64,000 nucleotides of DNA from NCBI GenBank assembly GCA_951812925.1, contig OX638370.1:118186897-118250896 (forward strand), in the 5' to 3' direction. The translations under genes and the position numbers were made by a program. A model generated the notes under the pieces. The model was given only the letters and a program-made list of their open reading frames with translations, had not been told where the DNA came from and made no database searches. The DNA comes from Calliopum simillimum (lineage: Eukaryota; Arthropoda; Insecta; Diptera; Lauxaniidae). Each line of letters opens with the position of its first letter. The stretch's first letter is position 1. Of this stretch, positions 21,735 through 33,936 are shown piece after piece.

Positions 21735-22480
21735 ATATAACCTCTTTGGGCAAAGCAAGACGCACTTGAAGACAACCCACAGCCAGGACGGCCGAATGAA
21801 GTGACCACTTTGAAAATCATTCAAAAAGTTCAAAGAATAACATTTATGCCCAACTAAAGAAAACACAGCTCGCAAAAATGGTTAGAGATACAAATTTTTT
21901 TTACAAAAGCCTCGGCATGACAAGTCAGCGCATCTTGGGTGCCGAGAATGCTCAGGAAACCTCAAAAAAGCAGTGCGTGAAGTATGTAAGCATTTTCGTG
22001 AGCTTTTGCATTTTTATTGTGAAGACAGTAATTAAGTATTGGTTCAAATTGCTACTGGGAAGAAATTTGAATTCATCATTATGAACTTGAGTTCAAACAG
22101 GAGTTCAAACTGGAATCTATGCAGTAGCACAAAAAAGGCACAACACCACCTATAGTCTTTAAGGTGTTACAATCGGCTGCAATGGACTCTGTAAATTGAT
22201 TACACAGATTAATGTGCACCTATAATGGGAGAATACTACGCTTCAATCTAAAAATGACTAAAGAAGACCGTCAGAGAAGAAAGTTGTGTAAAATTGGCCA
22301 AAGATGTTCTCCAAGAGCATTGTTGTGATGGCCGCGCTGCAAAAGACGGGCTTCGAAATTTTTTCTTACCCTTCTTACAGTCTTGACCTGGCTCCCAGAG
22401 ATTATTACTTATTGCCAAACTTGAAAAAATAATTTCGTAGAAAGAACTTTTCAAATGATGAATAAGTATGGAATTCGATT
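21735..22480 (+). pseudogene. Degenerate mariner transposase
   Basis: Pieces of a mariner transposase can be read on plus with many stops and shifts. They are LEDNPQPGRPNEVTTLKII near 21765 (linker after the first DNA-binding domain), HHYELEFKQEF near 22075, and HKKGTTP near 22130. The C-terminal catalytic stretch follows at about 22330-22450 (MAALQKTGFEI, then the SLDLAPRDYYLLPNLKK block, corresponding to the family's SPDLAPSDYHLFPNLKK). The third catalytic Asp position is recognisable. The copy is old and dead, and terminal repeats were not identified. Confidence 0.65.
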
Positions 22481-22499
22481 TCAGCGTATTTTTCAGGCT

Positions 22500-25464
22500 A
22501 TATAATATAAAACAATTTTCTTCGATGATATAACATACACAAGTTAATTGAAAGAGATCAGAAATAAGGGGAATATACTGAAAATGACAAGTAAATTAGT
22601 ATTGCTCAAAAGAAACAATTACAAAAACTATTGAATAATGATGTGCTTAAGCCAGTGAAACTCAACGCCTATGCCCGCGGGCATTTGAGCTTTTGTGCTT
22701 AAAAGTTTTCCGTAAACGTATTCACTCACAGATAAGCGTTAAGCTGTGTCAGTAGTAGTGCAGATCTGTGTCACTTGCGTGCAGCTTATGCAAAATATAA
22801 AAGCTTTCAATGAGCTTTTAAACGTGGACAAAATGCGGTAGTATTGAGTTTGGATATCGTTGGCTTAAATGTATTAGGTCTCTTATACTTCGGTGTATTT
22901 TTGGATTTTAAATTTAAAAATATATTTCACATACAACAATTCAAAATTAAATTTAAATATTTGAATATTTACATTTTACCCAAATGAAAATGCAAATATA
23001 TAGGATGTAATTTTTTGTCGCAAAGTCCCTCCAGCCAATGTTTGCATGTGTGCATATTGGTTTAATTTAATTCCGGCAGCTATTCATCCATCATTGTGGC
23101 AGCACAAATTTATTCCATTGAAAGTTGCGTCATATTTGCATTAGTTTCGCGTTATTTCATATACAAATATTTGATATTTCATACAATGGCAAGAATATTA
23201 AATTTGATTGGGATTGTCAAAATACTAAATAAATATTTGAATGAAGCTTAAATTATTTACTATTTTGATTTATTTTTTATGACAAAACATTTGAATTTAT
23301 TTATTTGATCCGGCTTAAAAACTTAGCGAATCCTTCCAGTTTTTTTTTTTTTTTTTTTTTTTGCTTACATATTTCATTGTATGCCTTTGGATGGTCGAAT
23401 TTTGTATGGTAAAAAACGCATAGGGACTTAATTCGTATATTATTCGAAATTATCCTTAGTACTTAAGAGAAAGTTTTTAGGTTTCAAATGTTATCATATT
23501 CAAATTATAAATAATAACACTGCGGCCAAGGGAATTATAATTAAAGTAGCAATTTTGTAGAATTTTGCAAAAGAACTCATGATTGCGCAGCCTATTTAAA
23601 CGCACACACACACACAAACACTGACAACACGAAAAGCTTTTCTTTTTTATTACGCGATGCCTAAAATTATGCAACACCAAACAATATGCTGCTAATTGTG
23701 AAATGTGCATTGAATGTAAAGCACATACACAGAATACAAAATTTGATTTAATTTGCTGAAATGAATGTAAAAGTAATTGTTTTGTATTTGTTGTTGTTGT
23801 TGTTGTTGGTGTTGTTGATGTTGTTACATTTGTGGCAACATCAAGTAGCAGCGGCAAGTGGTCTATAAACCAATGCGCCAGCAAATAGACAACACAAAAA
23901 GACAACATTTACAATTGAAATTCACCTTTTTGTGAGGTCTGTGAATTCAATTTAATTTTAAATTTATTTGTGAATATTCGAATAAGTGTGTTTGAACATG
24001 GAAAAGTGCTGGGAGGACAACCCGTGATCTGTCTGATCATTTTAACTTCTGATTTTTCTTTACAGCTCTTATACTTTCACCTCAAATTTTTAAGCCCCAA
24101 AATGTGCTAGTTATATCGAAAAATATCGCGAATAGTATTAAAAAGTTGAAAAACATCAAGATAGTTTTTTTCGCTTCGTTTTAGGCTTTGCTAAGCTCTT
24201 ATACATTTCTGATTGGCGAGGACAAAACGTCCCACATTCATATATAGTATGTCGATGCACTCAAAAATTCTGGAATCATTAAACGATGCTCGATAGAAGA
24301 CCTGTTAGAAAGTCTTTATTGAAATAGTAAGTCGGCAGTATGCCATCCAGTAGCATGCTTCAACTGTGAGAACTATAACAGCAGACTCAGATCTTGTAGA
24401 GTCTGTGCAAACGCTTGGAAAAGCTTATGTCATCACTACATTACCCAGTTAGTATTCAGATAGTCTGTTCTGCAATATAATTTAATTAATAAGTCAAAGT
24501 AAACTAAATATCCGCAATGAAATTATCACAACTTTAAAGTTGCATACGCAATATGTGGCTTGACCAATAGACGCAAACTGCAGGGCTTTCACTTTGTGTT
24601 CTTTGTTGTTTGCAATACTTATAAATCAAATAGAACGCGCACGCGGTCATCCAGATTTATTTAACATAATTTAATATAATTTTGTTTGTTGCCACCATTT
24701 GTTGCATGCAAGACTCGTGGTTGCCATCACCATTTGATAATGTTGTTGTCGTTCAGAATGGAGTTGGACAATATGTTGCGCATTAACGCGCTATAGACAT
24801 AATGCATTTGCGTTCGTGCAGTGCCAATGAATGCGTCAACAGTCTGGCAAATTTGAACGTGTGCACCATTGCTAACGTATGATTGAAAAATGTTCTCATA
24901 AGCATTGCCGAAATATGGTAGAAAACAATAATCTTTGTATGTATGTCTTGTTAACAAAAACAATTTTTAAATAAATTAAAGTTTATTTGGAACTTCTTAA
25001 AAAAAAATTATCGCACGAAATCAACCCGTACACACTTTTGGTTGATTGTCTGTAGCTGGTGCAAACATTTAATATGCTAGCCATGTCCTGTGTATAAAAC
25101 ACGCAACGTCATAATTTAACTAATGAATAGTCGTACATCAATTTATGCACTACATATGCATTTCATCACGTTTCAGTGAACGCAAATGGATTTATCACTC
25201 AAGCGTCAATGTTGCAGCTGTGAAAATATGGTCGTATTTACATCATATCAGCATGTACACACACATATTTGCAACGAGCTATGTAGAAAAATTTGTTACA
25301 TTATAGAATTATGCAAAATGTTAACTCTTTAATGCAAATCCACCCAATGACTAGAACGATGTTTCCTACTAAAGGGAGCATACAACAGAAATGTATTTTT
25401 TTCTGACCCTTAATTGAAAAATTTAACAAAAATTCAAAAAAAAAAGGCATGTTAATAACATTTT
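22500..25464. other. Gene-free stretch
   Basis: About 3 kb without a supportable gene. It holds a T run (about 23340-23362), a short CA repeat near 23605 and a TGTTGTTGTTGTTGT stretch near 23790. The 143-aa open frame at 23477-23908 on minus runs through these simple repeats and is not convincing. Confidence 0.4.
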
Positions 25465-25740
25465 TTTCATACTAAAATGGCCGCCAAAGTCAAAAATTTC
25501 AACTTTAAAGGTCCAGAATTTTGCGGATTCCTTTTAAACCCTTAGAAAGCTCATACAATTAGCTAACAATTTCGCATAAAAAAGTTTTCTTAAATATACT
25601 AGGGTGGCCCAAGAAATTTTTTTTTTAGAAAAAAAGTCAGAAAATCAGTTTAAACCCTATAACTCTTAAGAGGTACATTTTAGACCCCTCTCAGGTGCAA
25701 TTTTTTGTTAGCCTAGGGCTTCTTTAGCACCTACCAGAAG
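25465..25740 (+). repeat. Partial copy of the palindromic repeat found in kazrin intron 2
   Basis: AAAATGGCCGCCAAAGTCAAA, then AACTTTAAAGGTC, AGAAAGCTCATACAAT, AGAAAATCAG and AATTTTTTGTTAG follow the same order as in the right part of the element at 45885-46337. The left arm is poorly preserved here. Confidence 0.6.
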
Positions 25741-28262
25741 CGTCGTAAGCTTGTGCGATGCAACCTGTATATAAAATTAAGTAATTTAAAACGTTTAGTA
25801 TATAAGAATTTCATTAATAAAAAATGTTTAAGGTCTAATTTAATTTCCATTTCCGTTTTTTGCACTGAAGTTTTAGATTCGCTGTTGCTTATTCAATTTC
25901 AACAATTTGAGGAAATTTCCAAGAAAGAAATTTTATAACCTTTTACGAGCAATGTTGGGCTTCACCCGCGTTGACCATCATACAGCTCCTGCTGGTGTGC
26001 TGCTTTCGGGCATCAATAAAACTGCTCCTGTGGGTACCAAGTTTTTGGCAAGGATAAGAAAAGCGTCAGTAAAAAAAAATTTTCTTTTTGGATTTTATTT
26101 ACTGAAAACTTTATATTAAGCTAAATAATTAACAACTGAAATTTTACTTTGTTTGCTTTTTGGGTTACTTGCAACGACTGAAGTTTTTCCGAACTTGAAC
26201 TTTAGACTCGCTAAAACGTCATGCTAAGAATTGTGCTGAGCAATTGTCAGCCATTCATGTTGTATACGAGTGAGCGAGACGGCAACACTTGCTTGTACTA
26301 AAAAGTGGTATACATACTTATTTCCAATTTTGATAGTTGACTGTAACGAGTAGTTACAGATCGTGCGGATGAGTAGTGTTGCCGTTCATCGAGTAATAAC
26401 AATTAAATTTGGAGTTTACGCATTTCCCGCTTAAACACTTTCAAAATTGTCTTTGCAGCCATTCCATATCTAGCATAGGTAACAAGATCTGCCACACCCC
26501 CACATGGTTTCATTTCATACCTTATCTGACAGAAATGGCAAAAAAACATCTTGCGATTTTTTTTGTGGCTTGTGGAAGGGTGCAAAAAGTAAAAAAAAAA
26601 CCGTATATTGCGAAAAACTCCCATCACATAATTACCAATAACATTTCTTTAGCGATTTTCATGCTCAGACCAATTTTGAAAATGTATGGAAATAGACTCA
26701 AAATAAATTTTTTCGTGTTTGGTAAAAAGTACTAAATTTATTACTAATTCAGTACTAAACTACTAAAAATGCTCCGTTTCTACTTTTTGAACTTTCCAAA
26801 ATAAAAAGTGTACCTTCAAGGATTTTTGCGGTGAATTTCGCTCGTGGTATATCAAATTTGGTATAGTTGACTGTTGTAAATCTAAAAATAAAAGCTGATT
26901 TGATTTGATTTGGTTAACTTGTTTAAATTAATAAGTTTAAATTTTAAATGGATATTTCGGTAAAAAAACATTGAAACTTATTTAAAAAATCTTTTAAATA
27001 AAAATGAAAACAATTTAAGACAATTTTTATAGTGCACGAGTAAAAACCGGTAATTATTAAATTTCATAAAAAAATTTAAAATATTAATTGGAATTTTTTT
27101 TTTTTTTTTTCATAAAATACTTAAATATTTCATTTCTACAATGACCAGCAATTTAAAACCATTAAAAAAATGCCCTTAATAGCCTAATAAAGCAAAAATT
27201 AAAAAAAACACACAGTAGAAATATGAGAATTTTCGCAACAAAAAAAATTTTTATAAAAAAATAAAACAATTACTCTTACATGTACGTAATACTCGTGCGT
27301 TGGTACATCAGCTGGTTAAATGAGAAAAGAATGAAAAAAAAAAACTCCAACAACAAAAAACAGAATGCTGAAAATTACCAAAACACGAAATTTCAAAAAT
27401 GTTGGTAACAATTTTTTACGCAACATAAAATAAAGAATTACAAAAATGTTTTGACGGAAATGCTGGAAAGTTTTATCTGTGCACACACACACACACACTT
27501 ACAATAGCCATGGCACTAGCGGATGCAAATATACTTGAATGTGTGCGTGTGTAAAGTTTTCACTCAATATCATGTCGGTGTACACTGTAGTTTTTCGTAT
27601 TTACGTATATATTACGTATTTGTGTTGGTTTAAATGTGAAATATGCATTTTTGTGGTCATTTTTCGGAAGGAGAGAAAAATAAAAAAATGAAAAAGTAAC
27701 AAAAGAAAAAACAAAACAAAATACGAAATTCTGTGCATGTTTTACGTTGTTTAAGTTGAAATAAGCAAACGGATTGTGTGTGTCTATCTGTCCATCTATA
27801 GCAGGTTTATTTGTATGTGAGTGTCCCTTGGATATTTGTATGGATTTCATGTTTAAATTATTTAGTTAAAGAAACTACTTAAATTTTAAAGTTTCGGAAA
27901 GCAACACATTGAGATACCACAACAATGAGTAAAAAAATATAAAATTTACTTTACGGAGAAATATCTATAATATTATTTATAATCTGGTGGCATTGTACCA
28001 TCTCAAACGCCTAAAATACTTACAGCCAAATTCCTAGAATCAAACGAGATCAAGCTACGCAAATGGAGCTAGATCGGACATACGTTTCGGAAATTACACA
28101 GGGATCAGCAAGCTATTTCTTAAAAAAAAAAATATTTCTAAATTCACTAAATAAAAATTAAAATGAAGATTTAAAAGTATGCAACATTATTTTTTTAATC
28201 GAATTTTTCCAATATCAATAAACCTATCGTTAAAATTAAAAATTAAAAAAACCTTGCTCCCA
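25741..28262. other. Gene-free stretch
   Basis: No gene is supported. It contains A/T runs, a CA repeat at about 27480-27500 and scattered GT/CA-rich sequence. Confidence 0.4.
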
Positions 28263-29629
28263 CACTCAGAAAAAAAAATTCTTAAAACAACAATTTTTCA
28301 TTCTTAAAAAATTGTTATTTTTTAATTGTTGAAATTCATATTTTATTCTTAAATCAACAACTTTGTTCTTGATACTTAATTTGTTTACGCATTTGTCATA
28401 AAAAATAAAAAAAATAGTTTTAAATACAAAACTTCAAACACTCTTTTTTGTAAGCAAAAAAAAAAAAAAAAAAACTTTTAAATTACTGAATAAGTTCTGT
28501 TTTATTTAAAAAGCTTTATATAACTATTAAGGGTAAGAAACATTTCCTATAAACTAAACACTAAACACTAATTTCTCCCATCTTTCTGGTAGCGTATGAA
28601 TTCCATAATAAATTACGCTTTATTGATCGTAACTTGTATACTTGGATTCGCGGATGATGTAAACCTGACTTCGCTTACGATCCACTTCGCTTCTGATTAT
28701 CGTACTATGTCCTCTTTCTATCGCCAGTTAAGATAAAATGCAAAATGCTGCCGTTGAAGCGTCAGTTACACGTATGAAAACGCCGTTTGACTTCTTAGGC
28801 TCATACTGCAACCAATGTTCATGCTACTGTATCTTTTTTATTGCCGTAAGATAGATTGCTAATAAAGACTTATATAAGAACAAACATTTCAACAATCATT
28901 TATTCTTCGTTCAGCTATTTCGCTTTTAAATATTGTTAACAGTTTCGCTTTTGAAACAACAATTTTCATTCATAAATTTCCAACATTTTTTCGCTTTTAA
29001 TACAACAATTTTCGTTCTTAAGGCAACGGTCCATTCAGTACGTCGAGTACGTCACGTCGTTTTTTTCAACTGACAGCAAAGTTAAAAATATGAGTTTATA
29101 TCAAGTGCGACCCAATCAATACGTCTACGTCAACGCAACGTACGAAAGTTGCCCAACTCCCAACTTTCGACGTACGTCGTTTGATTTGACAACCGTAAAA
29201 TAAATTTATTTTTAATTTCATTTGTTGTTTTTTTTTTTTTCTTTGTCGTGACTCTTTTATTTTTTGAAAAAAATTGGAATAAAAAATTATTGGAGCTGTG
29301 CAAGTGCAAAATTAAAATTTGTAATTAATTTTATAATAAGAATTTTGATGTTTGAATCCGTTTTCTAACTGTTCATTGGGCCAGCCTTCTCCGTCAAATG
29401 CGCCGCAGTCAGTTGAAAAAAACGACGTGACGTACTCGACGTACTGAATGGACCGTTCGCTTTAAAACTTCAACAACTTTTTACTTGATTCAACAATTTT
29501 TCGTTATGCATAATACATAACAATTTCGTATTTAAAACAAGAGCAAAAATTGTTGGGAAGATTTTAACCAACATAAATTCTTGAATCAAAACATAAACTT
29601 GTTGGGAATACAATTTTTTTTTCTGTGTG
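28263..29629. mobile_element. Unclassified element inserted in a dispersed repeat
   Basis: Ends read CACTCAGAAAAAAAAATT (left) and CACACAGAAAAAAAAATT (right, reverse complement). The flanks are CTTGCTCCCA before and CAGGTGCTAGAAAG after. The reverse-oriented copy of the host repeat near 32090-32115 reads CTTGCTCCCAGGGGCTAG uninterrupted, so it shows the empty site. The duplication is at most the dinucleotide CA. The interior is AT-rich with several TTCGCTTTTAA...AACAATTTT blocks and no coding potential. A second element (29025-29457) is nested inside, leaving about 0.93 kb of its own sequence. Confidence 0.65.
29025..29457. mobile_element. 433-bp MITE with 50-bp perfect terminal repeats
   Basis: The first 50 bases (AACGGTCCATTCAGTACGTC onward, 29025-29074) are an exact inverted copy of the last 50 (29408-29457) by eye. 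The element is rich in ACGT motifs and non-coding. TTAA occurs close outside both ends (29018-29021 and 29462-29465), which might point to a piggyBac-type target, but intervening bases differ. The perfect ends suggest recent activity. Confidence 0.75.
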
Positions 29630-29635
29630 CAGGTG

Positions 29636-29925
29636 CTAGAAAGTTTCCTGTTGGTGTAAGTATCAAGCATAAGAACTTTGGTCCCGATCTGAAAATATTT
29701 GACTATGCCGCAAGGCCGTTGAAGGTTGGAAAAACGCTATTTATATAGAAAAATGATGCTTTAATCGCAAGAATCAGTCCTATCTTTGAAACTAATTGAC
29801 ATAAGTGAATCAGATTTGGTATGTATATGAACAATGCTTGAGTAAATTGTATCCAACAAAAAAATAGGCGATGCCACGCCTCTTCGACCCAAAATTCATG
29901 TATCTCTTGAAAATACTGGAAAAAT
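29636..29925 (+). repeat. Dispersed repeat copy, forward
   Basis: Phrases GCTAGAAAGTTTCCT, ATCAAGCATAAGAA, GCCGCAAGGCCGTTGAAGG, AAAACGCTATTTATAT, CAATGCTTGAGTAAATTG and TCGACCCAAAATTCATG recur in inverted orientation at 31855-32105 at roughly 90 percent identity by eye. They recur again, diverged, at 31515-31790. No coding function is seen. Confidence 0.7.
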
Positions 29926-30009
29926 TTTTTAATTAAAAATACGCAGGGTAGCGCCCTCTCTTTTTAAAAAAATCAAATTTGTCATATCTCTGAAACCATT
30001 CGACATATA

Positions 30010-30751
30010 CGAGGGCTGCCTTTTATATTTCGGGATTGGGCAACACTAATGCCAATAGCTAAAATCTGGCAACACCATAATAAAGTTTGAAATTTTTTAG
30101 CATAAACGTACTCACAACGTTTTGATGTACAAGTGCTATTTGTTTTATTTACAGTGAGTTAAGAAAATCAATTTTTCCATTGAAAATTTAAGCAATTGAT
30201 AAATTATGGGATTTCCAACGAGAAAAAACCTTTTTTACGGCCAGGTGTTCATGCAAAATCAAATGTATGCTGGTCCCACTAATGCCTAAGGTTGTCTCAA
30301 TCTCACGATAGGTCACATGACGATCTTGCAATATCAGTTGGCGTACAGCATCAATGGTTTCCGGAACAACAACTGATTTTGGACGACCTTCACGAAATTC
30401 GTCTTGGAGTGAACTACGACTTCGGTTGAATTCACCATACCATCGATAAACACTGGTCCTTGATGGAGCTTCATCGCCAAAAATTGAATTAAGTTCATCG
30501 ATGCACTGTTGTTGAGTTAATCCACGTCGAAAGTTATGAAAAATTATCGCACGAAAATGTTCACGAGTTAATTCCATTTCTTCACCAAATTGATTTTTTC
30601 AAGTCACTGTAAACAACACAAATGATTGTCGTATGTCAAAACATTGTGAGTACGTTTATGCTAAAAAATTTCTAATTTTATTATGGTGTTGCCAGATTTT
30701 AGCTATTGACATTAGTGTTGCCCAATCCCGAAATATAAAAGGCAACTTACG
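30010..30751 (-). mobile_element. Internally deleted mariner with about 165-bp terminal repeats
   Basis: The element is flanked by TA on both sides (30008-30009 and 30752-30753). Ends read CGAGGGCTGCCTTTTATATT and CGTAAGTTGCCTTTTATATT. The inverted repeat continues at high identity for about 110 bp (TTTCGGGATTGGGCAACACT...) and then more weakly to about 165 bp (TTTACAGTGA...AAATCAATTT). The interior encodes only the N-terminal half of a mariner transposase. Ordinary mariners are about 1.3 kb with about 30-bp ends, so this copy is both shortened and unusual at its termini. Confidence 0.85.
30188..30577 (-). pseudogene. Truncated mariner transposase (DNA-binding half only)
   Basis: A 129-aa open frame. 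It has the paired helix-turn-helix region of mariner transposases: FHNFRRGLTQQQCIDELN with SRTSVYRWYGEF (first HTH), REGRPKSVV linker, then RHVTYREIETTLGIS and the HLILHEHL second HTH. It ends KKVFSRWKSHNLSIA, just where the family goes on to the catalytic domain, so all catalytic aspartates are missing. The intact frame could still make a protein that binds the element's own ends without cutting. That possible repressor role is inference. Confidence 0.8.
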
Positions 30752-31039
30752 TATGAATAAGATTTGATTTCAGGTAAAGTGATGCGAACAGGATAAGGCA
30801 CTTTAAAAATGTTAAACCAATTTAAGGTGCTTAGTTGATATGGAAGCAGTATTTTTTTATGTTTTTTTTATGACTAGAGTTCGCCTTGTGGCCGAAATTC
30901 GACCATTTCGATTTGACCACAAAATAAAGCAAAAAGTTTTTATACCCTTCCATGGTCGATAAGACACAAAAAGCTTTTAATATTCTTCCTTAGGGCTAGG
31001 ATTATCTGCATCGGTGCAGCAGCTAAGTTGCAATATCGT

Positions 31040-31380
31040 GCTTTCTATTTAGAGGCGTGTTACTCCTTCTAAAGAGCAAACAGTTTTTGATATCTTGCTG
31101 TCCTGTTTAGTTTATGCCCATACCAAAATTCATAAAAATCAATCATGCTATCGTCACCTTATATCTAAACCAAATTTCATAAAAATCGTAAGCAGTAGTT
31201 TAGCCGTGAGAGCGTTGTTTCTATTTAGGGGCGTGGTACCGCCCGCTGAAAAACATTATGGTCATATTATCGTTCCTTAGTGCTAACCCTATCTCCACAC
31301 CAAATTTCGCTAAAATCGATGCAGCGGTTTAGCCGTGCGAGCGTTTTTTCCATTTAGGGGCGTGGCACCGCCCACTTTAA
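31040..31380 (+). repeat. Tandem repeat of about 129 bp
   Basis: ACCAAATTTCRTAAAATCG..., TTTAGCCGTGMGAGCGTT and TTTAGGGGCGTGGYACCGCCC occur twice in the same order (GGGGCGTGG at 31228 and 31357, 129 bp apart), with a diverged third unit from about 31040. The 61-aa open frame across it is incidental. It resembles, in reverse, the motif in the repeats at 1.3-2.4 kb. Confidence 0.55.
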
Positions 31381-31514
31381 AAACAAATATAGTCCTATGC
31401 ACTGCTCCTCCTCACAACCTTTCCAACAAAATAAAAATCAAGCAAATCGGTTGAGATTTAGGTATAGAAACAGGGACTGAACCGATTACGTTTGCCTATT
31501 TATATATAGATTTC

Positions 31515-31790
31515 CCAGCTATAAACACTAAGTAAAACAAATTTGGTCCGGATCGGAACATCTTTGACCATGCCCGCAGGCCGTTATAGATCGGAAAAAC
31601 GCTATTTATATGAAATTAAGGAAACAATCATTCTATCTTTGAAACTATTTGACATAGGGGGATGAGATTTAGTACATATATGAACAATACTTAAGTAAAT
31701 AGTATTCAATAAAAAAAATGGGCAGTGCCACTCTCCCTCTACCCGAAATATGTTGTATCTCTGAAAATATTTGACTCTGGTAAATTAGAT
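31515..31790 (+). repeat. Diverged direct copy of the dispersed repeat
   Basis: TTGGTCCGGATCGGAA, GCCCGCAGGCCGTTATAG, AAAACGCTATTTATAT, TTTGAAACTATTTGACATA and GAACAATACTTAAGTAAAT follow the order seen at 29636-29925 with more divergence. Confidence 0.55.
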
Positions 31791-31854
31791 ATGTACCAAA
31801 TTCCAGTGCCAATTACATATGTACCGAATCTCATTCCCCTGAGTCTAATATTTC

Positions 31855-32105
31855 CAAGAGATACATGAATTTTGGGTCGAAGAGGCTGGCATTGCCTATT
31901 TTTTTGTTGGATACAATTTACTCAAGCATTGTTCACATAGTTTTAAAGATTGGACTGATTTTTGCAATTAAAGCCCCATTTTTCCATATAAATAGCGTTT
32001 TTCCCACCTTCAACGGCCTTGCGGCACGGTCAAATATTTTCCGATCGGGACCAACATTCTTATGCTTGATATTTACATCAATAGGAAACTTTCTAGCCCC
32101 TGGGA
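31855..32105 (-). repeat. Dispersed repeat copy, inverted
   Basis: Reverse complement of 29636-29925 at high similarity, lacking about 40 bp internally. Its outer edge preserves the uninterrupted site (CCTTGCTCCCAGGGGCTAG) into which the element at 28263-29629 inserted in the other copy. Open frame 31865-32125 is an accident of the repeat. Confidence 0.65.
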
Positions 32106-32158
32106 GCAAGGTTTTTTCATTTTAAATTTTTCCCATATAACTTATGATAGGTCTAATG

Positions 32159-33936
32159 TAGTGCTGCGACATCGACATCGATGTTGATGAAACATCGATG
32201 TTTTGCAAGAACATCGACTGTTTTTAACATCGATGTTTTAAGTTCGATTTTTTTGCAAAATCGATTTTTTGCCTCGATGTTTTTATTCGATGTTTTCACA
32301 AATTCTGTTTTCTCAATTTTCGTTTGCACAAACTTTGTTTTTACAAATTTGTTTCATTGAATTCAATGAAACTTAAATGGAAATTATTACTTTTAATAGA
32401 TTTAGTGATGATGGTAAATTTTTCATTACGAACAAATCAATTTTTTGATAGTGAAATAAATTTCACTATCAATAAATTTAGTCGAACTTTTATTGAAAAT
32501 TGATAACTAAATTTAGTAATAATGAAAAACTGTCCACTATCACTAAATGCATTTTTTGATATTGGAAAGTTTTAAAATGGAAAATTTTTTCACTTGCACT
32601 GAAATTTGTGAAAAATAAATTTTATTGCAAAACCCCAAGTCTGTTTGTAGAGCATAAATTTTCAACAAAAAAGTTCTTCATAGTTTATATCGTAGGATTT
32701 ACTGTTTTCATCAAAAAGCTTTCGAAATTAAAATAATTGAAATCTCATTGTTCACAAATCGTTACTGTATGTTAAAGATGATACCGTAGTGTTAGTACTA
32801 CAACAAGACATGCTTATGTTTCAAGTTTTGAGAAAAAACTGTTTTAAGTTCTTTGGATTTCGTTTTTATCGTGGATTCTGAAATTTTCTGCTTTTTTTTT
32901 TATCAAGTACACTTCAAAATTTTTCTTTCATGTGTGCTTAAATCAAAATATCAAAAATGTAGATGTCCAGTTCTAGTATTAACCCTACAATATTGAAAAC
33001 TATGTTAATAAATCAGCTTATTTATATTTATACATTTATCTATGTATACTAAGAGGTAACTTATCTATTTAAAATTATACTGCAAAAGACGTCAATAAAT
33101 CAGTATTTTCATTATCTGAAGATGGTTGTATTTCATAAAGTGGGAATTATGTGCAAGTAACATATTTATGCACTATATTACTTGTGTTGCATTAAATGCA
33201 AAAGTTAATTTTATATTATCTCAGCACAACTAGAAACTGATACGATTTTAGATTTCTTAAATGCGCGAGTCCCCAAAACTTTAATATTTCAAATCAACTG
33301 TGTATTGCAAAATTCAAAAAGGATATCAGAGACAAAAATTAAGGCTTTTCTCAAATTGAAAATTTTTAAAATATTGTTAAACACATGCAAGTAAAAAAAT
33401 TGAAAAGTTTTCAATAAGGAAAATATTATAAAAAGTATGTAAGTGACCTGGTCTATGAAAAGGGTGCTTAGGTATCAAAAAAAAAAATTTTAGAATTTTT
33501 TGCCGATTCGCATAGAATTGACCTTTGATAGTTGTTTACCAGCTGTTTTCTCGAAAACTTATTTTCGCACGTAAGCCCCCCTTTTCATAGACCAGGTCAC
33601 ATATACTTAAAGTTTCGTTAAAATAATGACTTTTTTTTAGCTACATATTTGTACGGATATTCAAAAAGTAATGGCTTCTATAATTTAAAATTAAATTAAT
33701 ACAAAAATATGCAATATTTTCCATTTATTTATGTATTTAATTTTACTGTTCCATGTTCTAAACAAAATTTGAGAGAAATTTGATTCGTTTTGTCAGAGTT
33801 TTCAACTTATTAAAAAAGTAATCGATGTTGCCAAAAATCGATCTTTTTTTGGCGATGTTTTCTAGACATCGATGTTTAATTCAGAAAACATCGATGTTCA
33901 AAAAATCGATGTTTTCCGGTCGATGTCGCAGCACTA
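32159..33936. mobile_element. Non-autonomous hAT-type element with 8-bp target duplication
   Basis: Both ends read TAGTGCTGCGACATCGAC, an 18-bp perfect inverted repeat. They are flanked by GTCTAATG at 32151-32158 and 33937-33944, an 8-bp duplication typical of hAT transposons. Dense subterminal motifs (ACATCGATGTTTT and half-sites) occupy about 130 bp at each end, as expected for hAT transposase binding regions. The 1778-bp interior has no transposase-like frame and contains a small nested palindrome at 33437-33604. Confidence 0.85.
33437..33604. mobile_element. Small MITE nested in the hAT element
   Basis: Left GTGACCTGGTCTATGAAAAG with GGTGCTTA and right (reverse complement) GTGACCTGGTCTATGAAAAG with GGGGGGCTTA form about 28-bp inverted ends of a short non-coding element. 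A fragment of the same family occurs at 10999-11085. Confidence 0.65.

Noticed and set aside
23477..23908. 143-aa open frame on minus
   Set aside because: Runs across CA and TGTTGT simple repeats, no domain, no promoter or splice evidence.
29018..29465. Firm assignment of the 433-bp MITE to piggyBac
   Set aside because: TTAA is near but not immediately adjacent to the matched ends, and AT-rich flanks make TTAA common.
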